Source of the DNA: Nitrobacteraceae bacterium AZCC 2146
GTDB taxonomy: Bacteria; Pseudomonadota; Alphaproteobacteria; Rhizobiales; Xanthobacteraceae
DNA length: 64,000 bases
Direction of reading: 5' to 3'
NCBI GenBank assembly: GCA_036924855.1
Contig: JBAGRP010000001.1
Location: 496,001-560,000 of the forward strand
Both the position numbers and the translations under genes were made by a program. Below the pieces are notes generated by a model. The model made no database searches. It saw only the letters and a program-made list of their open reading frames with translations, and was not told the origin of the DNA. Each line of letters begins with the position of its first letter. The stretch's first letter is position 1. Below, one piece after another: positions 16,892-26,704 of the stretch.

Positions 16892-18193
16892 GTGATCGCG
16901 ACGCACCGCGTTGCAAAATATTTCCACTTGAAGCCAAGTTTAGATGTACCATTATTAATGTTGGTCGTTCGTGCTTGCCGTCGTGGGGATATTGTTTTGA
17001 ATCATTTGCAAAATTTGTCTCGGTTTTGTGACGTCATCGCAAGCCGTCCACGCCGTTCGTTGCGCGCAGCACCGTTGCTCGCGCTGCTGATGTTTGCCGG
17101 CTGCGGCAAGAAGGAAGAGGCCGCCGCACCGCCGCCGCCCCCGGTCACGGTGGCACAACCGACCAAGCGCACCGTTACCGACTGGGATGAATTCACGGGG
17201 CGTTTCGACGCCATCGAACAGGTGCAAGTTCGCGCCCGTGTCACCGGCTTCGTCACCAAGGTCGCCTTCACCGACGGCGCCATGGTGAAAACAGGCGATC
17301 TGCTGTATGAGATCGATCCGCGCCAGTATCAGGCCGCCGCCGAACAGGCGCAGGGCCAGCTCGACGACGCCAAGGCCAAGGTCGTGCTGGCACAGCGCGA
17401 ACTCGATCGCGCCACCACGCTGATCAAGACCCAGGCGATTTCCGAAAACATCGTCGACCAGCGCAGCCAGGCGCTGGCCGCGGCAGAGGCTGCGACGCTG
17501 CAGGCCGAAGGCGCGCTGAAGCAGGCCCAGCTCAACGTCGAATACACCAAGGTGGTGGCGCCGATTGACGGCCGCGCCAGTCGCCATCTCGTTACTGTGG
17601 GCAATCTCGTGCAGGGGAGCGAGAGCGGCGCGACGCTCTTGACCTCGATCGTGTCGCTGAATCCGATTTACGTCTATTTCGACATGGATGAATCGATCTA
17701 TCTCCGCAACAACCGGCTCTGGTTCGAAGGCAAGCGGCCGAGTTCGCGCGACACGCCCAATCCGGTGCAGGTCACGCTGACAGGCGAGACCAAGCCGTCG
17801 CATGACGGCAAGGTGGATTTCCTCGACAACCGGCTCGACGTGGGCACCGGCACGTTGCGTGGCCGCGCACTGGTGGACAACCACGACCTGTCGATCCTGC
17901 CGGGCCAATTCGCGCGGGTCCGCGTGATCGGCAGCGCGCCCTATGAAGGCCTGCTGTTGCCCGACGTCGCGATCGCCACCGACCAGTCGCGAAAAATTGT
18001 ATTCGTGGTCAAGGACGACAACACCGTGGAAGCGCGACCTGTGGTGCTCGGACCGCTCGACGATGGTCTGCGCGTCATCAGGGAGGGCCTGAAGCCTGAG
18101 GACAAGGTGATTGTCGAAGGATTGCAGCGCGCCCGGATCGGCGCCAAGGTGACGCCAAAAGCGCTCGCCGCGGCAACTGGCGCCAAGCCATGA
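16892..18193 (+). CDS. RND efflux periplasmic adaptor (membrane-fusion protein)
   Basis: 433 residues as the longest frame, but the true start is uncertain. TTG 16997, behind GGGGAT, would give a compact lipoprotein signal ending LLMFAGC. The mature part has a Pro-rich linker, a lipoyl/barrel-sandwich segment (VQVRARVTGFVTKVAFTDGA, then MVKTGDLLYEIDPRQYQ), an alpha-helical hairpin (residues about 145-225) and a beta-barrel (GTLRGRALVDNHDLSILPGQ). It is closest in style to MexE/AcrA-type adaptors for drug-exporting RND pumps. The stop overlaps the pump start (ATGA). Confidence 0.9.
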   Translation: MIATHRVAKYFHLKPSLDVPLLMLVVRACRRGDIVLNHLQNLSRFCDVIASRPRRSLRAAPLLALLMFAGCGKKEEAAAPPPPPVTVAQPTKRTVTDWDEFTGRFDAIEQVQVRARVTGFVTKVAFTDGAMVKTGDLLYEIDPRQYQAAAEQAQGQLDDAKAKVVLAQRELDRATTLIKTQAISENIVDQRSQALAAAEAATLQAEGALKQAQLNVEYTKVVAPIDGRASRHLVTVGNLVQGSESGATLLTSIVSLNPIYVYFDMDESIYLRNNRLWFEGKRPSSRDTPNPVQVTLTGETKPSHDGKVDFLDNRLDVGTGTLRGRALVDNHDLSILPGQFARVRVIGSAPYEGLLLPDVAIATDQSRKIVFVVKDDNTVEARPVVLGPLDDGLRVIREGLKPEDKVIVEGLQRARIGAKVTPKALAAATGAKP

Positions 18194-21100
18194 ATCTCGG
18201 CAGCCTCTCCGTCAACCGCCCCATCCTGGCGATGGTGCTGTCCATCGTGCTGCTGATTGTCGGCGCGATTGCCTACACCACGCTGCCGGTGGCAGAGTAT
18301 CCGCAGGTCGCGCCACCCACCGTGGTCATCACCACGCAATACCCAGGCGCCTCCGCGCAGACGGTGTCGGACACCGTGGCGACGCCGATCGAGCAGGAGA
18401 TCAACGGCGTCGAGGACATGCTGTACATGTACAGCCAGGCCACCTCGAACGGCCAACTCAACATCACCGTCACCTTCAAGCTCGGCACCGATCTGGATAA
18501 GGCGCAGGTGCTGGTGCAGAACCGCGTCGCCATCGCGCAGCCGCGGCTGCCGGAAGAGGTGCAGCGCGTCGGCGTCGTCACCCGCAAGAACAGCCCCGAC
18601 CTGCTGATGGTCGTGTTCATGCTGTCGCCCGACGACACCTACGACCAGCTTTATATTTCCAACTATGCGCTGCGCCAGGTCCGCGACCAGCTGCTGCGGC
18701 TCGATGGCGTCGGCGACATCACCATTTTCGGCGCTCGCGATTATTCGATGCGGCTATGGCTCGACCCCGACAAGATAGCCAACCTAGGCATGACTGCCGG
18801 CGAAGTGATCGCGGCGGTGCGAGCACAGAACCTTCAGATTGCTGGCGGCCAGATCGCCGAGCCGCCGATCACCGACCGCGCCTTCGCGCCCAATCTCACC
18901 TTCACCGGCCGCCTGAAGGGCACCGCGGAATTCGAGAATATCGTCATCAAGGCCGGCACCGACGGCCGCACCACGCGGCTGCGCGACGTCGCCCGCATCG
19001 AGCTGGGTGCGCTGGCCTACACCACCAACAGCTTTCTGCTGAAGAAGCCGGCCATCGGCCTCGCTGTCTCGCAGCGTCCGGGCTCCAACGCGCTTGGCAC
19101 CGCCAAGGCCGTGTCCGACACCATGGCGCGGCTGAAGAAGGATTTCCCGAAAGGCCTCGAATACAACATCGGCTACAATCCGACCGAGTTCATCGCGCAA
19201 TCGGTGAACGAGCTGATCAAGACCATCTATGAAGCGATGGTTCTCGTGGTCATCGTCGTGCTGGTGTTCCTGCAGGGCTGGCGTCCGGCGATCATTCCGA
19301 TCATCGCCATTCCGGTGTCGCTGGTCGGCACCTTCGCCGTGATGGCGGCGCTCGGCTTCTCCGTCAACAACCTTACTCTGTTCGGCCTCGTGCTCGCCGT
19401 CGGCATCGTTGTCGACGACGCCATCGTCGTGGTCGAGAATGTCGAGCGGCATCTCGCCGAGGGCAAGAGCCGGCGCGACGCAGCCTTGCGCACCATGGAA
19501 GAGGTCGGCGGCGCGCTGGTCTCGATCGCGCTGGTGCTGTGCGCGGTGTTCGTGCCCACCGCCTTTATCGGCGGCATCTCCGGGCAGTTCTTCCAGCAAT
19601 TCGCCATCACTATCGCGGTCGCCACCGCGATCTCCTGCTTCTGTTCGCTGACGCTGTCGCCGGCGCTGGCTTCGTTGATCCTTGAGCCGCACCACGAGAA
19701 GAAGCCGCCGGCCAGATGGAATTTCGTCGCGCGCGGCTGGGGCGCTTTCACCGGCGCATTCAACCGCAGTTTCGACAAGCTCTCGCACGGCTACGGTAGT
19801 GCTGCTGATTTTGTGATCCGGCATTCAACCCTGATGCTTTTGCTCTACGCCGTGCTGATCGGCTCCGCCGGCTGGCTGCTTTACACGACGCCGCAGGGTT
19901 TTATCCCGGCGCAGGATCGCGGCTATGTCATCGTCGTCGTGCAGTTGCCCGGCGCCTCGTCGCTGGATCGCACCACGGAGATCGTTCGCGAGATCGAACG
20001 CATCGCGCTGGAGGTGCCGGGGGTGGTCCGTGTTCCGTCCTTTGCCGGTTTCAATGGCGCGACCCGGACGCAGGCCAGCAATGCCGCGGCGCTGTTCCCG
20101 GTGTTCGACGAACCGGAAGAGCGTGCCAAGCACGGCATCACCGCGAACGGAATCACCGCCGAACTGCGCAAGCGCCTGTCCAGCATCGAAGGCGCGATCG
20201 TGATCGTCGTGCCGCCGCCCGCGGTGCCCGGCATCGGCACCGGCGGCGGTTTTGCAATGCGCATTCTGGATAGTCAGGGCAGGGGCCCGGATCTGCTCGC
20301 AGCTGCGACGGACGAACTCGTCGCGGCGGCGCGCAAGGCGCCGGGCCTGACAGCGGTGTTTTCTCCCTTCAGCGCCAACACCCCGCAGGTGTTCGTCGAG
20401 ATCGACCGTCAGAAGGCGCAGATGCTCAGCGTGCCCGTCCAGAACGTCACTGACGCGATCGAAACTTATTTCGGCTCGTCCTATGTTAACGACTTCAACA
20501 TTCTCGGCCGCACCTATCACGTCACGGCGCAAGCCGACTTGCCGTTCCGCAAGGAGACCACCGACCTGGCGAGGTTGCAGACCCGCAACACCGCCGGCGA
20601 CATGGTGTTGCTCGGCAGCGTGGTGAATTTTAGGGACACTGCGGGCCCCGATCGCGTGCCGCGCTACAACCTGTATCCGGCATCCGAGATCCAGGGCGAC
20701 ACCATTCCCGGCACCAGCTCGGCGACGGCGCTTGCGACGATGAAGAAGCTCGCCGACGAAACCTTGCCGAGCGGTTTTACGTTCGAATGGACCGACCTGT
20801 CCTATCAGCAGGTGACCGGCGGCAACTCTGGACTCTACGTGTTTCCGATCTGCGTGTTGTTCGTGTTCCTGGTGCTGGCTGCGCAATATGGCAGCTGGAG
20901 CCTGCCGTTCGCGGTGATCCTGATCGTGCCGATGTGCCTGCTTGCGGCGACGATCGGCGTGCGCATCATGGGACAGGACATCAACATCCTCACCCAGATC
21001 GGTTTCGTCGTGCTGGTCGGCTTGGCTGCGAAGAACGCGATCCTGATCGTCGAATTCGCCCGGGATATCGAGCATGAGGGTCGCGGCCAACTCGACGCCG

Positions 21101-21357
21101 TGATCGAGGCCTGCCGGTTGCGTCTACGTCCGATCCTGATGACGTCGTTTGCGTTCATTTTGGGCGTGCTGCCGCTGGTGATCTCGTCGGGCTCCGGTTC
21201 CGAGATGCGCCAGGCCGTCGGCGTCGCGGTTTTCTTCGGCATGCTCGGCGTGACGCTGTTCGGCCTTATTTTCACGCCGATCTTCTACATCCTGATCCGG
21301 CGCCTGTTCCCGGGTTCGGTCATTGTTCCCGGCGGAGATCGCGGCGCGAATATTTAG
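18190..21357 (+). CDS. RND multidrug efflux permease (HAE1 family)
   Basis: 1055 residues, normal for AcrB/MexF-type pumps. It begins MNLGSLSVNRPILAMVLSIV and has twelve predicted helices. The proton-relay region in helix 4 is seen as LAVGIVVDDAIVVVENVERH, with the two Asp residues. Two large periplasmic loops follow helices 1 and 7 (PPTVVITTQYPGASAQTVSD; PQGFIPAQDRGYVIVVVQLP). HAE1 pumps export amphiphilic drugs by proton antiport. No outer-membrane channel gene follows, so it must use one encoded elsewhere, perhaps the TolC-like protein at 6.7 kb. Confidence 0.95.
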   Translation: MNLGSLSVNRPILAMVLSIVLLIVGAIAYTTLPVAEYPQVAPPTVVITTQYPGASAQTVSDTVATPIEQEINGVEDMLYMYSQATSNGQLNITVTFKLGTDLDKAQVLVQNRVAIAQPRLPEEVQRVGVVTRKNSPDLLMVVFMLSPDDTYDQLYISNYALRQVRDQLLRLDGVGDITIFGARDYSMRLWLDPDKIANLGMTAGEVIAAVRAQNLQIAGGQIAEPPITDRAFAPNLTFTGRLKGTAEFENIVIKAGTDGRTTRLRDVARIELGALAYTTNSFLLKKPAIGLAVSQRPGSNALGTAKAVSDTMARLKKDFPKGLEYNIGYNPTEFIAQSVNELIKTIYEAMVLVVIVVLVFLQGWRPAIIPIIAIPVSLVGTFAVMAALGFSVNNLTLFGLVLAVGIVVDDAIVVVENVERHLAEGKSRRDAALRTMEEVGGALVSIALVLCAVFVPTAFIGGISGQFFQQFAITIAVATAISCFCSLTLSPALASLILEPHHEKKPPARWNFVARGWGAFTGAFNRSFDKLSHGYGSAADFVIRHSTLMLLLYAVLIGSAGWLLYTTPQGFIPAQDRGYVIVVVQLPGASSLDRTTEIVREIERIALEVPGVVRVPSFAGFNGATRTQASNAAALFPVFDEPEERAKHGITANGITAELRKRLSSIEGAIVIVVPPPAVPGIGTGGGFAMRILDSQGRGPDLLAAATDELVAAARKAPGLTAVFSPFSANTPQVFVEIDRQKAQMLSVPVQNVTDAIETYFGSSYVNDFNILGRTYHVTAQADLPFRKETTDLARLQTRNTAGDMVLLGSVVNFRDTAGPDRVPRYNLYPASEIQGDTIPGTSSATALATMKKLADETLPSGFTFEWTDLSYQQVTGGNSGLYVFPICVLFVFLVLAAQYGSWSLPFAVILIVPMCLLAATIGVRIMGQDINILTQIGFVVLVGLAAKNAILIVEFARDIEHEGRGQLDAVIEACRLRLRPILMTSFAFILGVLPLVISSGSGSEMRQAVGVAVFFGMLGVTLFGLIFTPIFYILIRRLFPGSVIVPGGDRGANI

Positions 21358-21468
21358 CGGCCACGACGAACGATCAGGTTTGTTTTCGGCGTCAGCTCTC
21401 ACCGACAAGTGAGTTTGCGAACGCGCGCAAACGGCTAGCTTGCGCCGATCATCCTGAGGAGGCCCCCC

Positions 21469-21936
21469 ATGGCGACTTCGATCAATCTCAACGTCAATGG
21501 ACGCACTACGTCCGTCAGCGTCGATGACATGGACATGCCGCTGCTCTATGCGCTGCGCAACGATCTCGGTCTGCACGGGCCGCGCTTCGGCTGCGGGCTT
21601 GGTCAGTGCGGCGCCTGCACGGTGCATATCAACGGCGAGGCGGTCAGGTCCTGCATCACGCCGATCTCGGCGGTCGGCAGTGGCCGCATCGTCACGCTGG
21701 AAGGGCTGGGTACGCCGGAAAAGCCGCATCCGGTGCAGCAGGCCTTCATCGACGAGCAGGCGGTGCAGTGCGGCTACTGCATCAACGGCATGATCATGCA
21801 GTCCGCGGCCTTTCTCGCCAAGAGCAGCAAGCCCAGCGATGACGAGATCACGCAGGAGCTCGCCAACAATCTCTGCCGTTGCGGCACCCATGTTCGCATC
21901 CTGCGCGCCGTGAAGCGCGCCGCCGGCACGATTTGA
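21469..21936 (+). CDS. iorA: Two-[2Fe-2S] subunit of a molybdenum hydroxylase (IorA type)
   Basis: 155 residues. The N-terminal plant-type ferredoxin domain has CGLGQCGACTVHINGEAVRS followed by C, and the C-terminal helical domain has QCGYCINGMIMQS and NNLCRCGTHVRI. This is the small electron-transfer subunit of xanthine-oxidase-family enzymes. The absence of a FAD subunit and the partner's N-terminal Tat signal match isoquinoline 1-oxidoreductase/aldehyde-oxidase types (IorAB). The real substrate cannot be read from sequence. It lies 11 bases ahead of the large subunit. Confidence 0.88.
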   Translation: MATSINLNVNGRTTSVSVDDMDMPLLYALRNDLGLHGPRFGCGLGQCGACTVHINGEAVRSCITPISAVGSGRIVTLEGLGTPEKPHPVQQAFIDEQAVQCGYCINGMIMQSAAFLAKSSKPSDDEITQELANNLCRCGTHVRILRAVKRAAGTI

Positions 21937-21947
21937 GGGAGGTCGCC

Positions 21948-24152
21948 ATGAACATTCCGACCCATCGCCGCGATTTCCTCAAGGGCACCGGCGCCCTCGT
22001 CGTCAGCTTTTCGCTTCCCGCACTTCGTCCTGCGCGCGCGCAAGGCGGCGCATCCGCCGCGAAGACCGTGTCTGCCGATGAAGTCGACGGCTTCATCCGC
22101 ATCGATCACGACGGCGCGGTGACGCTGTATTCCGGCAAGGTCGATCTCGGCACCGGCGTGCGTACCGCGATGACGCAGATCGTCGCCGAAGAACTCGATG
22201 TGCCCACCGGCGCGGTCAGCGTGATCGAGGGCGACACTGCGCTGACGCCCGATCAGGGCACCAGCTCCGGCAGCAATTCGATCCAGTTCGGCGGCGTGCA
22301 GATCCGGCTCGCGGCCGCCACCGCGCGTCGCGCGTTGTTGCAGCAGGCGGCGGCTGCACTGAAGGTTGATATCGGCGACCTCACGATCACCGACGGCGTC
22401 GTGACCTCGAAATCCACCGGCAAGACCGTCAAGTTCGGCGAGCTGATCGGCGACAAGGCGTTTGCGCTGAAAGTCGACAAGGCTATCACGACCAAGACCC
22501 CCGCCGATTTCAAGATCGTCGGCAAATCCGTCGCGCGGCTCGATATTCCCGCCAAGGTGATGGCGCAGTTCACCTACATGCAGGACTATAAGATGCCTGG
22601 CATGCTGCATGGCCGCGTCGTGCGTCCGCCCGGCATCGGCGCGACGCTGCAAAGCGTGGACGAAGCGTCGGTCAGCGCCATTCCTGGCTTCGTCAAGGTG
22701 GTGCGGGTCGGCAATTTCGTCGGCGTCGTCGCCGAGAGCGAGTGGGGTGCCATCAAGGCGGCCCAGCAACTAAAGACGGTGTGGTCGAAGTGGGAAGGCC
22801 TGCCGGATCAGGCCGCACTGTGGGACCACGTTCGCAATACCAAGATCGTCAAGGACGATGTCACCAGCAATATCGGCGATGCGTCGGCGGCGCTGGCGCA
22901 GGGCGTCAAGCGGCTGAAGGCGACCTATGATTTCGCCATCCACACCCATGGTTCGATCGGGCCGTCCTGCGCGGTGGTCGAGATCAAGGATGGCAAATTG
23001 ACGTGCTGGACCGCGTCGCAGGCGACGCACAATCTGCGCAAGCAATTGTCAGCGATGCTGTCGATGCCGGTCGATGACGTCCGCTGCATATATATCGACG
23101 GCTCCGGCTGTTATGGACGCAACGGCCATGAGGATGCCGCGGCCGACGCGGCGCTGATGGCGCGCGCTGTGGGTCGCCCAGTGCGCGTGCAGTGGATGCG
23201 TGCCGACGAGCATGGCTGGGATCCGAAGGGTCCGCCGACGCTGGTCGATCTCGAAGCCGCGCTCGATGCGTCGGGCAATATCGTGGCGTGGTCGTCCTCG
23301 TTCTTCCACCCGCAGGGCGTCAGCGGCACGGTTGAGCTGGTGGGCGCGGATCTGGCCGCGCTGCCGCACGAAAACTATCTGGCGCCGGGCGGCGTCACCG
23401 GCAATTCGGCGCTCGGCTATACGCTGCCCAATGTCCGCACCGTCGCCCATCGGCTGGAGACCACCCCGTTCAAGCCGTCCTGGATCCGGACGCCCGGGCG
23501 TTTGCAGAACACCTTCGCCAATGAGGCCTTCTTCGATGAACTGGCCTCGGCGGCCGGCGTCGATCCGCTGGAATATCGGCTGCGCTATCTGAAGGACCCG
23601 CGCGGCATCGAGTTGCTGGAGCGGCTCGCCAGGCTGGCGAAGTGGGACAAATCGGCGGCGAAGCCGGCCGCCAATGGCGACGTGGTCAGCGGTCGTGGCA
23701 TCTCCTACGTGAAATACGAACTGGTGCGGACCTATGTCGGCGCCGTCGCCGACGTCGAGGTCAACAAGGTCACCGGCGCCATCAAGGTCAGGCGTATCTT
23801 CGTGGTGCAGGACTGCGGCCAGATCATCAATCCGGACGGCGTCCGGAACCAGATCGAGGGCAACATGGTGCAGACCCTGAGCCGCACCTTGATGGAGCAG
23901 GTCACCTTCGACCGCGCCAATGTCACCAGCCTGGACTGGGGCAGCTATCCGATCATCACCTTCCCGGATGTCCCCGAGGTCGTGATCGACCTGATCGACC
24001 GGCCGAACGAGAGGCCTTGGGGCGCCGGCGAACCGTCGGCCTCGATCGTCCCGTCTGCGGTGTCGAACGCGGTGTTCGACGCCGTCGGCGCGCGGCTGCG
24101 CTCGGTGCCGTTCCTGCCCGACAAGGTCAAGACCGCGATGCGCCGGGCCTGA
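21948..24152 (+). CDS. iorB: Molybdopterin-binding large subunit of a molybdenum hydroxylase (IorB type)
   Basis: 734 residues from ATG 21948, behind GAGGGAGG; the longer frame starts inside iorA. An N-terminal Tat motif (HRRDFLKGTGALVVSFSLPA) indicates export of the folded heterodimer. Domain signs include GSIGPSCAVVEIKDGK, IDGSGCYGRNGHEDAAADAA, TPFKPSWIRTPGRLQNTFAN and the C-terminal GAGEPSASIVPSAVSNAVFD, whose Glu is the expected active-site base. The enzyme hydroxylates aldehydes or N-heterocycles with water as oxygen source and probably passes electrons to a cytochrome. No cytochrome gene is attached here. Confidence 0.88.
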   Translation: MNIPTHRRDFLKGTGALVVSFSLPALRPARAQGGASAAKTVSADEVDGFIRIDHDGAVTLYSGKVDLGTGVRTAMTQIVAEELDVPTGAVSVIEGDTALTPDQGTSSGSNSIQFGGVQIRLAAATARRALLQQAAAALKVDIGDLTITDGVVTSKSTGKTVKFGELIGDKAFALKVDKAITTKTPADFKIVGKSVARLDIPAKVMAQFTYMQDYKMPGMLHGRVVRPPGIGATLQSVDEASVSAIPGFVKVVRVGNFVGVVAESEWGAIKAAQQLKTVWSKWEGLPDQAALWDHVRNTKIVKDDVTSNIGDASAALAQGVKRLKATYDFAIHTHGSIGPSCAVVEIKDGKLTCWTASQATHNLRKQLSAMLSMPVDDVRCIYIDGSGCYGRNGHEDAAADAALMARAVGRPVRVQWMRADEHGWDPKGPPTLVDLEAALDASGNIVAWSSSFFHPQGVSGTVELVGADLAALPHENYLAPGGVTGNSALGYTLPNVRTVAHRLETTPFKPSWIRTPGRLQNTFANEAFFDELASAAGVDPLEYRLRYLKDPRGIELLERLARLAKWDKSAAKPAANGDVVSGRGISYVKYELVRTYVGAVADVEVNKVTGAIKVRRIFVVQDCGQIINPDGVRNQIEGNMVQTLSRTLMEQVTFDRANVTSLDWGSYPIITFPDVPEVVIDLIDRPNERPWGAGEPSASIVPSAVSNAVFDAVGARLRSVPFLPDKVKTAMRRA

Positions 24153-24232
24153 CGCGGGGCGTTTCTCGTCGTCATGGCAGCGCGCTGCAAGCGACCGGTT
24201 GGCTCGACCGGTCGCACGCGCTAGATTGAGCC

Positions 24233-25492
24233 ATGGACATCTCACCACGACTGAAACTGATGAGCTGGCTGGTCGGCGAGGGGCTCACCGGTCTGCCGGA
24301 AAACGACCTGATCCGCGGCTTCTGCGAACGCTGTCGCGACGGTGGGCTCGAGCTGTCGCGCGGCCTCGTTTTCATCGACACGCTGCACCCGATCTTCGAG
24401 GGCCGCGGCTTCCGCTGGAACGACACCGAGACCAACGAGAGCGATGCGTTCGAATATGGCTCGACCGAGCAGGGCGAGGCGGCCACCAACTGGCGACGCT
24501 CGGCGTTCTTCCACATGCTCGAGCACGGCCATGACGAGATGCAGATCAACGTCGCCGATACGCAATCCCACAATTTCTCGATGATCGGCGACCTCGCCAA
24601 TAACGGCCACAAGCATTGCATCGCCTTCGTGCACCGCTTCGGCGAGGCCGGCACCATGGGCCAGATGGATTGCCTGTATTCCTACTGGGCGACGCGCCGC
24701 GACGATGGCTTCAACGCACAGGAACTGGACGCGCTGCGCGATCTGGTGCCGGTGCTGGGCCTCGCGATCAAGTCGGCGGCGCAGGTCGAGATCGCGCGCA
24801 CGCTGGGCCGGGTCTATCTCGGCCGCGACGCCGCCGAGCAGGTGTTGCGCGGGCGGATCACGCGCGGTGTCACCGAGCGCATCAAGGCGGTGCTGTGGTT
24901 CTCCGACCTGCGCGGCTCCACGGCGATCAGCGAATCCATCGGTCCCGACGAGATCATCCCGTTCCTCAACGACTACGCCGAAGCCTCGATCGCCGCGATC
25001 CACGATTCCGGCGGCGACGTGCTGAAGCTGATCGGTGATGGTGTGCTGGCGATGTTCACCGGCGACGACATGGCCAAGGCCAAACGCTCCGCGCTGCGTG
25101 CCGAGCATCAGTTCCGCAAGAACATGAAGGTACTGAACGCGCGCCGCTCCGCCGCCGGCCGCCCGGTGACATCCGCCTATGTCGGCCTCCATGTCGGCGA
25201 AGTGTTCTATGGCAACATAGGCAGCGACGAGCGGCTCGACTTCACCGTGGTCGGCCCGGCGGTCAACGAAGTCAGCCGCATCGCCTCGATGTGCTCGTCG
25301 GTCGATCGCGAGCTGCTGGCCTCGACCGCGTTTCAGTCCGGCCTCGATGCCGCCGGCCGAAAGTATTTCGTCTCCACCGGCCGCTTCGCTTTGCGCGGCA
25401 TCGGCCAGGCGCAGGACCTGCACACGCTCGATCCCGACATCGCCGCAGACGAGGTCGTGGCCGGAAAATACGAGCGCTATCTGGCGGGCTAG
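24233..25492 (+). CDS. Class III adenylate/guanylate cyclase
   Basis: 419 residues. Residues about 215-400 form a class III cyclase catalytic domain: metal-binding Asp in VLWFSDLRGSTAISES, second Asp in GGDVLKLIGDGVLAMFTGDD, and the transition-state Asn and Arg in VVGPAVNEVSRIASMCSS. The N-terminal 200 residues have no membrane segment and no domain I can name; they contain GHDEMQINVADTQSHNFSMI and are probably sensory. The product is a soluble cyclase, most likely making cAMP. Its TAG stop shares the palindrome CTAG with the stop of the convergent MFS gene. Confidence 0.9.
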   Translation: MDISPRLKLMSWLVGEGLTGLPENDLIRGFCERCRDGGLELSRGLVFIDTLHPIFEGRGFRWNDTETNESDAFEYGSTEQGEAATNWRRSAFFHMLEHGHDEMQINVADTQSHNFSMIGDLANNGHKHCIAFVHRFGEAGTMGQMDCLYSYWATRRDDGFNAQELDALRDLVPVLGLAIKSAAQVEIARTLGRVYLGRDAAEQVLRGRITRGVTERIKAVLWFSDLRGSTAISESIGPDEIIPFLNDYAEASIAAIHDSGGDVLKLIGDGVLAMFTGDDMAKAKRSALRAEHQFRKNMKVLNARRSAAGRPVTSAYVGLHVGEVFYGNIGSDERLDFTVVGPAVNEVSRIASMCSSVDRELLASTAFQSGLDAAGRKYFVSTGRFALRGIGQAQDLHTLDPDIAADEVVAGKYERYLAG

Positions 25493-26688
25493 GGTTCGGC
25501 GGGCTGGCTTTCGCGCTCCGCCACGACCGGCGCCACCACCGGCGGCGTCCTGTGCAGCAGGGACAGTGCGAGCAGGGCGGACAGGCTTAGCGCCGACGAT
25601 ACGATCAAGACGCGGCTGCCGATGACATCGATCAGCAGGCCAAACGCCAATGGCGCCGCCGCCTGCGCCATTCGCGCCGGCGCGCCGAGTAACCCGAGGC
25701 GATAGCCATAATTTTCGGGGCCGAAGATGGCGAGCGGCAGCGTGCCACGCGCAATGGTCAGGATGCCGTTGCCGGTGCCGTGAAAGATCGCGAACAGGCC
25801 GGCGGCGCCGCCGCCCGCCAGCGCGAGAATGCCGGCGCCGATCGGATGGGTCAGGCACGCCAGCCGCGTCGACAGCAGCGGATGATAGCGGCTCAGGAAG
25901 CTTGCCTCGAGAATCCGCGCGAACACCTGCGCCGGGCCGATCAGCGCGCCGGCGGTGATCGCCTGCAGGCTGGTGGCGCCGGCCGCTTCCAGGATGCGCG
26001 GCAGATGCGCCGCCATCGCGCCGGTGACGCTCCAGGCTGCAGCAAAGGCAAAGGCCAGCAGGATCATGGTGCGGTCGATGGGCAGGTTCGGCTTCACTGC
26101 GGCGACGGCGGCGGCCTTGGCGCCTGTCACCGACGGCAGGAAGATCAGGTTCAACGGCAGCCCGATCACGATATGCGCGGCAGCCCAGGCAAAGCAGGTG
26201 TTGCGCCAGCCGATCGTCTCCAGCCCCCAGGCGGTCAGCGGCCAGCCGATGGTGCTGGCGAAGCCGGCCAGCAGCGTGATGCCGGTGATCGCCCGGCGCG
26301 CTTTATTGCCATAGATGCGGCCGAGCGCGCCAAAGGCGGCGTCATAGAGGCCGAACCCCATGCCGACGCCCAGCAGCAGCCACGCGCCGATCAGGGTCGG
26401 GATCGAATGAGCGAAGCCGAGCACGGTCAATCCCGCGGCCAGGATCAGGTTGGACGCCGACAGGATCTGCCGGCCGCCGAACAGATCGATCTGGCGACCG
26501 ACGCGCGGGCCGAGCAGAGCGGAGATCACCAGCGACGCCGAGAATGCCGCGAACAGCCAGTTGCTGGAGATACCGAGATCATGGGCGATGGGATCGGCGA
26601 GGATGGCGGGGAGGTAGTAGCTGGAGGCCCAGGCCAGGGTCTGCGTGGTGCCCAAAGCGAGGATGATGGGAAGTTGACGCTGGCTCAT
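25489..26688 (-). CDS. arsK: MFS transporter of the arsenic cluster, ArsK-like
   Basis: 399 residues with twelve predicted helices and MFS loop motifs (LLGPRVGRQIDLFGGRQILS). It starts 16 bases downstream of a flavoprotein gene that is itself behind an ArsR gene, so all three form one minus-strand arsenic-responsive unit. MFS proteins named ArsK in rhizobia confer trivalent-arsenical and antimonite efflux, and the size and context agree. The name depends on context and recollection of the family, not on a diagnostic motif. It could instead export an organoarsenical. Confidence 0.65.
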   Translation of the reverse strand: MSQRQLPIILALGTTQTLAWASSYYLPAILADPIAHDLGISSNWLFAAFSASLVISALLGPRVGRQIDLFGGRQILSASNLILAAGLTVLGFAHSIPTLIGAWLLLGVGMGFGLYDAAFGALGRIYGNKARRAITGITLLAGFASTIGWPLTAWGLETIGWRNTCFAWAAAHIVIGLPLNLIFLPSVTGAKAAAVAAVKPNLPIDRTMILLAFAFAAAWSVTGAMAAHLPRILEAAGATSLQAITAGALIGPAQVFARILEASFLSRYHPLLSTRLACLTHPIGAGILALAGGGAAGLFAIFHGTGNGILTIARGTLPLAIFGPENYGYRLGLLGAPARMAQAAAPLAFGLLIDVIGSRVLIVSSALSLSALLALSLLHRTPPVVAPVVAERESQPAEP

Positions 26689-26704
26689 CTTGTAAACTTC
26701 ATCG

